From the NCBI RefSeq assembly GCF_001953985.1, contig NZ_MBEI01000058.1, positions 124,001 to 188,000 of the forward strand: a DNA stretch of 64,000 bases. Reading direction: 5' to 3'. The position numbers were made by a program, and so were the translations under genes. This document shows, piece after piece, positions 16,692-23,979 of this stretch; the first letter of the stretch is position 1, and each line of letters begins with the position of its first letter. Below the pieces are notes generated by a model, which was not told where the DNA came from, searched no databases, and saw only the letters and a list, made by a program, of their open reading frames with translations. This DNA comes from Mycobacterium colombiense (GTDB lineage: Bacteria; Actinomycetota; Actinomycetes; Mycobacteriales; Mycobacteriaceae).

Positions 16692-17332
16692 CGCGGTGTC
16701 TTAGTGGCGCGGGTGGCGAGCCGGTCGAAGAAGTCGTCGATGAATTCGCGGGCCTGCTGGCCGCCGTCGAATCCGCGCCACACCAGGCGCAGCCGTCCGA
16801 CGAATTCGTAGCAGGCGTCGATGGGCACCAGATAGGTTTGGGGCTGCGATAACTCGCCGTCCTGGGCGCTGTCGGTGACCCGGACGAGCAGCGCCTCCAC
16901 GTCGTCGGCCAGCAGGCTCACCCGCGGGTCGGCGCCGCGAATGCTGTCCCAGATCTCCATATTCAGCTCGGATTCGCATGCCCCGGCCGGTCCCGGGTAG
17001 AAGGCCACGGTATGGCCGAGGGCGGAGTTGGTGAAGAAGAAGGCGACTCCGACCGGGATCTGCAGCGCCTCCCACACCAGGCGGTCCAGCGCGAAGTCGG
17101 GAAACGACAGATACCGGTCCGGCACCGCGCGGTAACGCAGGTCGGCTTCGGTGTCGGTGAACAGCAGATAGCACGCGCGGCAGACGCACATGAGCTGGCG
17201 GCCGGCCACATTGACCACGTGCTGGTGTTCGTCGGCGATCGACTCCGCGCACATCTCGCAGCGCTCACCCGCCGGCTCGGGGGCGCGACGGTCGCTCCTG
17301 ATGCGGCCCAGGACCTCGAACGGGGTGCTCAT
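16688..17332 (-). CDS. Zinc-ribbon hydrogenase-locus protein (DUF5947-like)
   Basis: 214 aa from ATG 17332, which overlaps the hhyE stop as ATGA; longer upstream readings run into hhyE. The N-terminal part has a metal-site pattern Cys25-x2-Cys28, then His36/His38, then Cys49-x-Cys51-x2-Cys54, consistent with a zinc ribbon or small Fe-S site. The rest is soluble, with DRLVWEALQIPVGVAFFFTN and VPIDACYEFVGRLRLVWRGF. I recall this family as DUF5947 in group 1h hydrogenase loci. A role as assembly factor or electron-transfer accessory is inferred from position. Confidence 0.87.
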   Translation of the reverse strand: MSTPFEVLGRIRSDRRAPEPAGERCEMCAESIADEHQHVVNVAGRQLMCVCRACYLLFTDTEADLRYRAVPDRYLSFPDFALDRLVWEALQIPVGVAFFFTNSALGHTVAFYPGPAGACESELNMEIWDSIRGADPRVSLLADDVEALLVRVTDSAQDGELSQPQTYLVPIDACYEFVGRLRLVWRGFDGGQQAREFIDDFFDRLATRATKTPR

Positions 17333-18261
17333 GCCGGCGCCCCCAACGCGTCGGCCCGCAAGGCCACCGACAGAACGCCGTCGCGGGTCAGCAGCGGCAT
17401 CGGATCCAGATGCCCGGCCGAACCACCGGTCGCGGCGGCTCCCGCACCGACGACGTCGAAATCCGTGCGGCAACCCGCACACCGCAGCATTCGACCGCGC
17501 AGGTGCGAACCCGCCAGCGAGTCGTCACACACCGGGCAGTGATCCCGGTAGGCGAAGGTCTGGTCGCCGACCCGGCAGGCCAGCACCGTCACCCCGCCGA
17601 TCACGAATCCCGCGACCTCGCCGGGTGTCAACTCGGCCAGCTCGGGCGCCGGGTGCCAGGCGGTCGACCCGTGGCCGTTCGAATGCAGATGCGCCAGCAG
17701 CGATTCCGCCGGAATGACGCTCGCCGGAGCGGTCGTCGCCTCGGCCGTCACCACCTCGATCGAGGAGATCTCCGGTGCGGCCGCGCGGACCGCATCCTGC
17801 ACGGCCAGTTCCAGTGTCACCGCGGACGACGGGCAGCTCTTGCAGCTGCCGGTGAAGGCCAGCCGCACGGTGAACTCTTCCGGGTGCCCGCCCGCAACGA
17901 CCTCGAGCAGGTCGACGTCACCGCCGTGCGAACCCAGGTAGGGCCGCACCCGATCCAGGGCGTCGGACACCCTGCGGTGTATGTCGTGCGGATGCAGGCC
18001 GTGCACCAGGAGCAGGCTGGCCACCAGGTCGTCGGTGGCCAGCCGCTCGACCAGCCCCCCGGCCGGCTCGGGATCGCCGGCCATCCGCATGATCCGCTCC
18101 AGCCCGGCGCCGTAGAGCCCGACTACCTCGCGAACCAGTTGCTGCGCACGGTCATACGCGGCGGCTCCACCTGCTGCGCAGGAATCCAGCAGTGTCTGGA
18201 TCCGATCGCCCGCCTCACGCCACTGCGCGTCGTTCGCGGACTCCGCCGGGCGATCCGCCAT
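17329..18261 (-). CDS. hhyE: HhyE-like iron-sulfur protein: NifU domain plus Rieske-like domain
   Basis: 310 aa from ATG 18261, three bases after hhyL. Residues 1 to ~95 are helical and unassigned. A NifU C-terminal-type domain follows (VRPYLGSHGGDVDLLEV, then TGSCKSCPSS with Cys140/Cys143). The C-terminal ~100 residues have a Rieske-like layout (FAYRDHCPVCDDSLAG ... MLRCAGCRTDFDV), but both His ligands are replaced so that the set is Cys242, Cys245, Cys261, Cys264. In M. smegmatis the protein called HhyE, encoded with the Hhy hydrogenase, is described as an Fe-S protein needed for its activity (recalled). Electron relay from HhyS towards the respiratory chain is the likely job. Confidence 0.9.
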   Translation of the reverse strand: MADRPAESANDAQWREAGDRIQTLLDSCAAGGAAAYDRAQQLVREVVGLYGAGLERIMRMAGDPEPAGGLVERLATDDLVASLLLVHGLHPHDIHRRVSDALDRVRPYLGSHGGDVDLLEVVAGGHPEEFTVRLAFTGSCKSCPSSAVTLELAVQDAVRAAAPEISSIEVVTAEATTAPASVIPAESLLAHLHSNGHGSTAWHPAPELAELTPGEVAGFVIGGVTVLACRVGDQTFAYRDHCPVCDDSLAGSHLRGRMLRCAGCRTDFDVVGAGAAATGGSAGHLDPMPLLTRDGVLSVALRADALGAPA

Positions 18262-18264
18262 GTT

Positions 18265-20064
18265 TCACTCCCCGGCGGGTGACTGGGTTGGCGTGTGCAG
18301 TCTGTCCAGGGACTTGCCCTTCCCCAGGTACATGTGCACGCCACACGGCAGGCACGGGTCGAAGCTGCGCACGGTGCGCATGACGTCGATGCCCTTGAAG
18401 TCGTCCCGGCCGTTCTCCTCGAAGATCGGCTGGCCCTGCACCGCGTCCTCGTACGGGCCCGGTGTGCCATAACTGTCGCGCGGGTTGGCATTCCACGGCG
18501 TCGGCGGGTACGGGTGATAGTTGGCGATCTTGCCGTCCCGGATCACCATGTGGTGGCTGAGCACACCGCGCACCGCCTCGGTGAAGCCACATCCGATGGC
18601 CTCGTCGGGCACCTCGAACTTCTCCCACGTCTTGGTGCGCCCGGCGCGAATCTCCCCGAGCGCCTTCTCGGCGAAGTGCAAAGCGCATGCCGCCGCGTAG
18701 GCCTGGAAGTAGGTGCGCGCCCGGTCTCGTTCGAGCGTGTTGCTGCCGTACGTGGGGATCTTCCACTCCAACTCGACCGGTCCCTTCAGGGCCGTCTTGG
18801 GCAGGTTGATCTTCACGCTCGAACCGGTCGCCTTGACGTAACCGATGTCGACCAGGCCGGCCAGCGCCGTCGACCACAGCCGGGCCAGCGGGCCGCCGCC
18901 GGTGTCCAGCGCCAAGTGGTCCTTGCCGTCGAACCAGCGCGGTGACATCACCCAGCTGTACTTGCCGCCCTCCAGGTCCCGCTTCTCCGGGTGCGGGTTG
19001 GTGTGCTGGTTCCACGGGTGGCGCCGGTCGATCGCGTTGCCCAGCGGATCGGTCTCGACGAACATCTCCTGGTCGGTCCAGTCGTCGTAATATGAACTGC
19101 CCAAAAGGATTCGGATGCCGAGGTTGATGTCCACCAGCGAGTGGGTGACCAGCTTGCCGTCGACCACCACGCCCGGGGTGACGAACATCGCGTTACCCCA
19201 GCGCTCCATGTCCTTGTATTCGAAGTTGCACACCTCGGGATCCTGGAAGGAGCCCCAGCAACCCAGCAGGGTGCGGCGCAGCCCGACCTTCTCGTAACCG
19301 GGCAGTGCGGTGTAGAAGAAGTCGAACAGGTCGTCGTGCATCGGCACGACCTTCTTCATGAACTCCACGTAGCGCATCAACCGCGTCATGTAGTCGGTCA
19401 TCAACTGGACGGTCGCCACGGTGCCGACCCCGCCGGGGTACAGCGTGGAGGGGTGCACGTGGCGTCCCTCCATGAGGCAGAACATCTCTCGCGTCCACCG
19501 GCTGACCACGAGCGCCTCGCGGTAGAACTCACCGCTGAACGGGTTGAGCGAGCGCATGATGTCGGCGACCGTCTTGTACCCGTGGGCGTCCGCGTGCGGG
19601 GCGGGCGTCTTCTCGGCCAGCGAGAGCACGCTCGGGTTGGTCTCGGAGACCATCTTCTCGCAGAAGTCCACGCCGACCAGGTTCTCCTGGAAGATGTTGT
19701 GGTCGAACATGTATTCCGCGGCCTCGCCGAGGTTGACGATCCACTCGCCCAGGTGTGGCGGCTTGACGCCATAGGCCATGTTCTGGGTGTAGCACGAACA
19801 GGTGGCGTGGTTGTCGCCGCATATTCCGCAGATGCGGCTGGTGATGAAGTGGGCGTCGCGGGGATCCTTGCCCTTCATGAAGATCGAGTAACCGCGGAAG
19901 ATCGACGAGGTGCTGTGGCACTCGACGACCTCTCTGTTCTCGAAGTCGATCTTGGTGTAGATGCCCAGGCTGCCCACGATCCTGGTGATGGGGTCCCAGG
20001 CCATGTCGACCAATTGGCCCGGCTCCCGCTTCGCATGGGTGGGTTCAGGAATGATGGTTGTCAT
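18265..20064 (-). CDS. hhyL: [NiFe]-hydrogenase large subunit, group 1h (HhyL)
   Basis: 599 aa from ATG 20064. It holds the NiFe(CN)2CO site and splits H2. The four Ni-binding cysteines are in the L1 motif RICGICGDNHA (Cys79, Cys82) and the L2 motif DPCLPCGVH (Cys571, Cys574). The protein continues 22 residues past His577, the tail expected to be removed by the encoded protease after Ni insertion. Long insertions such as HDDLFDFFYTALPGYEKVGL and the short RIVG N-terminal strand are typical of actinobacterial group 1h/5 enzymes, known for high H2 affinity and O2 insensitivity. It follows hhyS after a 104-bp gap containing a hairpin. Confidence 0.98.
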   Translation of the reverse strand: MTTIIPEPTHAKREPGQLVDMAWDPITRIVGSLGIYTKIDFENREVVECHSTSSIFRGYSIFMKGKDPRDAHFITSRICGICGDNHATCSCYTQNMAYGVKPPHLGEWIVNLGEAAEYMFDHNIFQENLVGVDFCEKMVSETNPSVLSLAEKTPAPHADAHGYKTVADIMRSLNPFSGEFYREALVVSRWTREMFCLMEGRHVHPSTLYPGGVGTVATVQLMTDYMTRLMRYVEFMKKVVPMHDDLFDFFYTALPGYEKVGLRRTLLGCWGSFQDPEVCNFEYKDMERWGNAMFVTPGVVVDGKLVTHSLVDINLGIRILLGSSYYDDWTDQEMFVETDPLGNAIDRRHPWNQHTNPHPEKRDLEGGKYSWVMSPRWFDGKDHLALDTGGGPLARLWSTALAGLVDIGYVKATGSSVKINLPKTALKGPVELEWKIPTYGSNTLERDRARTYFQAYAAACALHFAEKALGEIRAGRTKTWEKFEVPDEAIGCGFTEAVRGVLSHHMVIRDGKIANYHPYPPTPWNANPRDSYGTPGPYEDAVQGQPIFEENGRDDFKGIDVMRTVRSFDPCLPCGVHMYLGKGKSLDRLHTPTQSPAGE

Positions 20065-20142
20065 CGCGCTACTTCTTCCCGCTTTGGCTGCTGTCAGCGT
20101 TGGCTGATGCGGCGACGGCTATTCGTCTATGACTGTGCGAGG

Positions 20143-20189
20143 GGAGCGCGCCGACCAGGTAGGTGGGCCTACCAGGTGCGGCGCGCTCC
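20143..20189 (-). repeat. Perfect 11-bp inverted repeat over the hhyS stop codon (strong RNA hairpin)
   Basis: GGAGCGCGCCG (20143-20153) pairs with CGGCGCGCTCC (20179-20189), with an inner 5-bp stem GTAGG/CCTAC (20159-20163, 20168-20172). The hhyS TAG (20169-20171) lies in the inner stem and its last codons form one outer arm. There is no T-tract after it on the transcribed strand, so it looks like a processing, stability or attenuation element between the small- and large-subunit genes rather than a simple intrinsic terminator. Confidence 0.75.
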
Positions 20190-21224
20190 AGTGGTGAGTT
20201 GGTCGCCGTTGTGGCGCCACCGCGGCTCTTTGTCGACGGTGCGTTCCGTGATACCCCGCAGACTGCGAATCACGGCTCCGTACAGACCCGACGCGGTGCT
20301 CGAGATCTTGCCGCCCGGCGGCTCGTCCATGAACGGCATGAACTTGTCCGGGAACCCCGGCATCGTGCAGCCGATGCAGATCCCGCCGACGTTGGGGCAA
20401 CCCCCGACGCCGTTGATCCACCCGCGCTTGGGCACGTTGCATTTGACAACCGGCCCCCAGCAACCAAGCTTCACAATGCATTTCGGCGACCCGTACTCGG
20501 TGGCGAAGTCGCCCTGCTCGTAGTAGCCGGCCCGGTCGCAACCCTCGTGCACGGTGTTGCCGAACAGCCACTGCGGGCGCAGCGCGTCGTCGAGCGGGAT
20601 CATCGGCGCCTGGCCGGTCGCCATGTAGAGCAGGTAGGTCAGCGTCTCCGACAGGTTGTCCGGCTGGATCGGGCAGCCGGGCACGCAGACGATCGGGATG
20701 CCCGCCTTGCTCTGCCAGTCCCAGCCGAGGTAGTCCGGCACACCCATCGCCCCCGTCGGGTTGCCGGCCATCGCGTGGATGCCCCCGTAGGTGGCGCAGG
20801 TCCCGGCCGCCACGATGGCGGTGGCCTTGGGCGCCAACCGGTCGAGCCACTCGCTGGTGGTCATCGGCTGTCCGGTGGCCGGGTTGTTGCCGAATCCGCA
20901 CCAGTAGCCCTCGTCCTTGATCTTCTCGTTCGGAATCGATCCCTCGACCACCAGCACGAAGGGTTCCAACTCGCCGCGGTCGGCTTTGAAGAACCACTCC
21001 AAGAAGTCGTCTGCCCCGCCGTTCGGGCCGCATTCGAAGTCGATCAGGGGCCAGTGCACGGCGATCTGGGGGAGTCCGGGCAGGGCTCCCAGGGCGATCT
21101 CCTCGACGCTGGGCTGGGTGGCAGCAGTCAACGCCACCGAATCACCGTCACAACTGAGGCCCGCGTTAATCCATAGAACATGGATCAATGTTTGTTCTGC
21201 CTTGACTGCTGCTTCCGTTGGCAT
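20169..21224 (-). CDS. hhyS: [NiFe]-hydrogenase small subunit, group 1h (HhyS)
   Basis: 351 aa from ATG 21224. It carries three Fe-S clusters that take electrons from the large subunit. Proximal-site residues are Cys25 and, three residues later, Asp28 in LSCDGDS where most hydrogenases have CxxC, plus the Cys in AAGTCATYGG and VPGCPIQPDN. Distal and medial ligands are in VHEGC, KCIVKLGCWGPVVKC, GGCP and ICIGC. A three-Cys/one-Asp proximal cluster is known for the actinobacterial-type enzyme of Ralstonia eutropha. There is no twin-arginine signal and no C-terminal membrane helix, so the enzyme is cytoplasmic and must reach the membrane through other proteins. Confidence 0.98.
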   Translation of the reverse strand: MPTEAAVKAEQTLIHVLWINAGLSCDGDSVALTAATQPSVEEIALGALPGLPQIAVHWPLIDFECGPNGGADDFLEWFFKADRGELEPFVLVVEGSIPNEKIKDEGYWCGFGNNPATGQPMTTSEWLDRLAPKATAIVAAGTCATYGGIHAMAGNPTGAMGVPDYLGWDWQSKAGIPIVCVPGCPIQPDNLSETLTYLLYMATGQAPMIPLDDALRPQWLFGNTVHEGCDRAGYYEQGDFATEYGSPKCIVKLGCWGPVVKCNVPKRGWINGVGGCPNVGGICIGCTMPGFPDKFMPFMDEPPGGKISSTASGLYGAVIRSLRGITERTVDKEPRWRHNGDQLTTGARRTW

Positions 21225-21305
21225 GCTGCAGCTTTCCGGAGCCGGGCTGGGGCTCCTGCGCCGCCGGAGTCGACCGTCGGCCCACTTGCGCAGCGCTAAT
21301 TTTTG

Positions 21306-21334
21306 GGTCTACTCCCGCTATCGAGCGTTGTCAA
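21306..21334 (-). promoter_or_regulatory. Candidate promoter of hhyS
   Basis: On the minus strand a perfect -35 hexamer TTGACA (21334-21329) is followed after 17 bp by TAGACC (21311-21306), a partial -10. This would start transcription near 21298 and leave a leader of about 75 nt. An imperfect palindrome TCACTCTCGAGTAA (plus strand, 21345-21358) lies just upstream of the -35 and could be an operator. It is separated from hypB by two hairpins, so hhyS likely has its own control. Prediction only. Confidence 0.5.
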
Positions 21335-21437
21335 CGGTCCGGCATCACTCTCGAGTAAGCACGCGCTGCAAAATACCGAAAAGCTATGGCGCGCTTAGGT
21401 GATTCGCCGAGTCCGGCTAACCATCGCGGCGGGGTCA

Positions 21438-21475
21438 TCCTGCGAATGTTTCGCAGGAGCGTGGCCCCTTGGGGC
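21438..21475 (-). terminator. Two consecutive stem-loops downstream of hypB
   Basis: Directly after the hypB stop, on the minus strand, lie GCCCC-AA-GGGGC (21475-21464) and then a perfect 9-bp stem TCCTGCGAA/TTCGCAGGA with a 3-nt loop (21458-21438). Neither has a T-tract, as is common for mycobacterial terminators. They would end or attenuate a nicT-hypA-hypB transcript before hhyS. Confidence 0.6.
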
Positions 21476-21480
21476 ACGAT

Positions 21481-22266
21481 TCAGGCGCCGTCCGCGGCGA
21501 AGCGGCGTAGCCAGCCGAACCACGCCGCCATACCGTCGCCGGTGCGCGCGCTGACCGGCAAAATCGTCGCTGCCGCATTGACTTTGCGGACATGGGCGAT
21601 GTAGGTGTCGACGTCCACGTCGAGGTGGGGCACCAGGTCGATTTTGTTGAGCAGCACCACGTCGACCGACCGGAACATCACCGGATACTTCAGCGGCTTG
21701 TCCTCGCCCTCGGTCACCGAATACACCATGGCCTTGGCGTGCTCGCCGACGTCGAACTCGGCCGGGCAGACCAGATTTCCGACGTTCTCGATGATCACCA
21801 GGTCCAGCGCGGTGAGGTCGAGGCCGGGCAGTGCGCGGTTGATCATGGGCGCGTCGAGGTGGCATTCGCCGCCAAATCCGTTGCTGGTGTTGAGCAGCGA
21901 CACCTGGGCGCCGCGACCGCTGAGCTTGGCCGCGTCCAGGTCGGTCGCGATATCGCCCTCGATCACCCCGATCCCCAGCTCGCCGGCGAGTTCGTCCAGC
22001 GTTGCCTGCAGGATGGTGGTCTTGCCCGACCCCGGCGAGCTCATCAGGTTCAGGGTGCGCACCCGGTTGGTCTCGAAGGCCGCGCGGTTGGCGTCGGCGA
22101 GCAGGTCGTTCTCGGCGAAGATCGCCTCCAGCACGTCGATGCGCTGGCTGCCGGTCCGATAGCGGCTGTGATCGCCGTGGTCGTGATCGTGGTCGTGCGG
22201 AACGTGATCGTGGGAGTGGGTGTGCACGGTTCCGTCGTCGTGCTGATGAAATCTACCCATCGCCAA
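21481..22266 (-). CDS. hypB: Hydrogenase nickel-insertion GTPase HypB
   Basis: 261 aa from ATG 22266. HypB is the GTPase that, with HypA, loads Ni into the large subunit. The first ~35 residues are His/Asp-rich (HTHSHDHVPHDHDHDHGDH), a nickel-storage segment. The P-loop is SSPGSGKT (76-83). The G-domain metal site is GGECHLDAP (Cys135, His136), followed by VIIENVGNLVCP and LLNKIDL. All expected motifs are intact. It begins 6 bp after hypA and is followed by two stem-loops. Confidence 0.98.
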   Translation of the reverse strand: MAMGRFHQHDDGTVHTHSHDHVPHDHDHDHGDHSRYRTGSQRIDVLEAIFAENDLLADANRAAFETNRVRTLNLMSSPGSGKTTILQATLDELAGELGIGVIEGDIATDLDAAKLSGRGAQVSLLNTSNGFGGECHLDAPMINRALPGLDLTALDLVIIENVGNLVCPAEFDVGEHAKAMVYSVTEGEDKPLKYPVMFRSVDVVLLNKIDLVPHLDVDVDTYIAHVRKVNAAATILPVSARTGDGMAAWFGWLRRFAADGA

Positions 22267-22272
22267 CGCCTT

Positions 22273-22608
22273 TCACGAGACATCCAATGACGTCACCAAG
22301 AATTCGTTGCCGTGCAGCACCTCGACGTCGGAGCTGTCGCACCGGGGGCACCAGATCGACCACGGCGAGGTGATCTCGGACTGCCCGCCGCACGCACGGC
22401 ACCGGACCTCGGCGCCGACGCATTCGAGTTCCAGCTCGGCGTCCGGCATGTCCTCGGCGTCGCGGACCAGCGTCCAGCAGAAGGACAGCGACTCGGGCAC
22501 CACCTGACGAAGCGCGCCCACCCGCACCCGCACCACGTCGACGTGCCGGCCGTCGGCGTGATCCTTGACCACACCGGCGATCGCTTCGCACAGCGACAGC
22601 TCATGCAC
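22273..22608 (-). CDS. hypA: Hydrogenase nickel metallochaperone HypA
   Basis: 111 aa starting at GTG 22608, giving the invariant MHE N-terminus whose His2 and Glu3 bind nickel. The structural zinc site is Cys70-x2-Cys73 and Cys87-x2-Cys90 (CRAC, CPRC). The ACCGCCGATC decamer is repeated in tandem at 22607-22626 (plus strand) over the ribosome-binding region, leaving GGTGATC as the likely SD. It is followed by hypB and preceded, after 102 bp, by nicT. Confidence 0.97.
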   Translation of the reverse strand: MHELSLCEAIAGVVKDHADGRHVDVVRVRVGALRQVVPESLSFCWTLVRDAEDMPDAELELECVGAEVRCRACGGQSEITSPWSIWCPRCDSSDVEVLHGNEFLVTSLDVS

Positions 22609-22710
22609 CGCCGATCACCGCCGATCCGCGAGCTGGGCGCAGGCCGAAAAGCCCATGAGCACTGTTCTACACCCGAACGCCCGTTCGCGGTCAGTCTCGC
22701 GCCGCTCGGC

Positions 22711-23823
22711 TCAGGAGGTCCACTTCTCTTCGATGCGCCCGTAGCGCCAGACGAGCAGGGCCACCGCCCACGTGACGACGAACATGCCGACGACGACGAA
22801 GCCGATCGTGTTCAGGTCCAGCCCGCCGATCCAGGCCCAGAACGGGCCGCGCCAACCGAACTGGTCGGCGAATAGGACGAGGAGTTCGATGCTGCCGATC
22901 AGCAGCGCGACGGCCACCGACAGGGCGGTGATGGTGAGGTTGTAGTAGATCTTGCGCACCGGGTTGGAAAACGCCCAGCCGTAGGCGAAATTCATGAAAG
23001 AGCCGTCGATGGTGTCCAGCAGGCACATGCCGGCGGTGAACAGCACCGGCAGGCACATGACGGCGTACCAGGGCAGCCCGGCGGCGGCGCTCGTTCCCGC
23101 CAGCACCAGCAGCGCGATCTCGGTGGCGGTGTCGAAGCCGAGCCCGAACAGCAATCCGACGGGATAGCAGTGCCAGGACTTGGTGATCGACTTGGTGACG
23201 CGGCCGAGCAACCGGTTCATCAGTCCGCGGTCGCTCAGGTGCCGCTCCAGTTCGGCCGCGTCGGCGTCGGGATCGTATTCGCCCCGGCGCAGCCGGGCGA
23301 AGACCCGCAGGATGCCGACCAGGACGATGATGTTGAGGAGTGCGATCGCGTACAGGAAGACGCCCGAGACGCTGGTGCCGATCAGGCCGGTGTAGTGGTG
23401 CAGCGTCGAGGCGTCGTCTTCGACCGGGCCGACGACCGCCTTCACCCCGCACGCCAGCAGCAGCGCCAGCCCGAAGACCACCGTGGAGTGGCCCAGCGAG
23501 AAGAAGAAGCCCACGGCCAGCGGGCGCTGCCCGTCGTTCATCAGCTTGCGGGTGGTGTTGTCGATGGCGGCGATGTGGTCGGCGTCGAAGGCATGCCGCA
23601 TGCCCAGGGTATAGGCAGTCAGCCCGACACCGACACCAAATGCCTTGCCGCCCAAACTGTATTGGGCCGGCGCCACGATGAGGACCATGATGAGCCAGCC
23701 GAGCAGGTGCAGCGCGACGATCACCGCCAGCATCGCTGCCAGCCGCCACCATTCCGCCTGCGTCAGGGCGTCTCGAAGCCTGCCCGTCCGTGACGTCCGC
23801 CGGTCGATCTCGGTGCTGGCCAC
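22711..23823 (-). CDS. nicT: NiCoT-family nickel/cobalt transporter NicT
   Basis: 370 aa from GTG 23823 (VASTEIDRRTSR), the length expected for mycobacterial NicT; readings upstream of it lack support. A polytopic membrane protein with about eight helices and the NiCoT signature RHAFDADHIAAIDNTTRK (76-93), whose His77, Asp82 and His83 bind the metal, plus LGFDTATEIALLVL and a large charged loop near 180-205. It imports Ni2+ (or Co2+) for HypA/HypB. The gene heads the minus-strand hydrogenase region and is divergent from a Fur-family regulator. M. tuberculosis keeps nicT (Rv2856) although, to my knowledge, it lacks this hydrogenase. Confidence 0.96.
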   Translation of the reverse strand: MASTEIDRRTSRTGRLRDALTQAEWWRLAAMLAVIVALHLLGWLIMVLIVAPAQYSLGGKAFGVGVGLTAYTLGMRHAFDADHIAAIDNTTRKLMNDGQRPLAVGFFFSLGHSTVVFGLALLLACGVKAVVGPVEDDASTLHHYTGLIGTSVSGVFLYAIALLNIIVLVGILRVFARLRRGEYDPDADAAELERHLSDRGLMNRLLGRVTKSITKSWHCYPVGLLFGLGFDTATEIALLVLAGTSAAAGLPWYAVMCLPVLFTAGMCLLDTIDGSFMNFAYGWAFSNPVRKIYYNLTITALSVAVALLIGSIELLVLFADQFGWRGPFWAWIGGLDLNTIGFVVVGMFVVTWAVALLVWRYGRIEEKWTS

Positions 23824-23897
23824 TGGGGTCCTTCCGGCGCGTCCTTGCGGTATCGGCTGAGACAACCGGCACGACTGTAAGTACGGCGGCTCGCCAG

Positions 23898-23914
23898 ATG
23901 CAAGTGAGTCGCAG
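23898..23914 (+). promoter_or_regulatory. Possible Fur/Nur-type box between nicT and the Fur-family gene
   Basis: The stretch ATGCAA-GTGAG-TCGCAG resembles the two TTGCAA half-sites with 5-bp spacing described for the Streptomyces nickel regulator Nur (recalled). It matches 5 of 6 and 4 of 6 positions. It lies in the 156-bp divergent gap where a nickel-responsive operator would be expected. Weak, by-eye evidence. Confidence 0.3.
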
Positions 23915-23979
23915 GAATTGAGGTGCCTTGATCGCCCCGAAGACTGGCGATCCGGCCGCCTGGGGACGACACTGAACCG

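Noticed and set aside
19141..20523. Plus-strand open frame spanning the hhyL/hhyS junction
   Set aside because: Antisense to two proven subunit genes; no recognisable protein.
21130..21224. Twin-arginine signal at the HhyS N-terminus
   Set aside because: The N-terminus MPTEAAVKAEQTLIHVLW has no RR motif or hydrophobic signal; the protein is cytoplasmic, as usual in group 1h.
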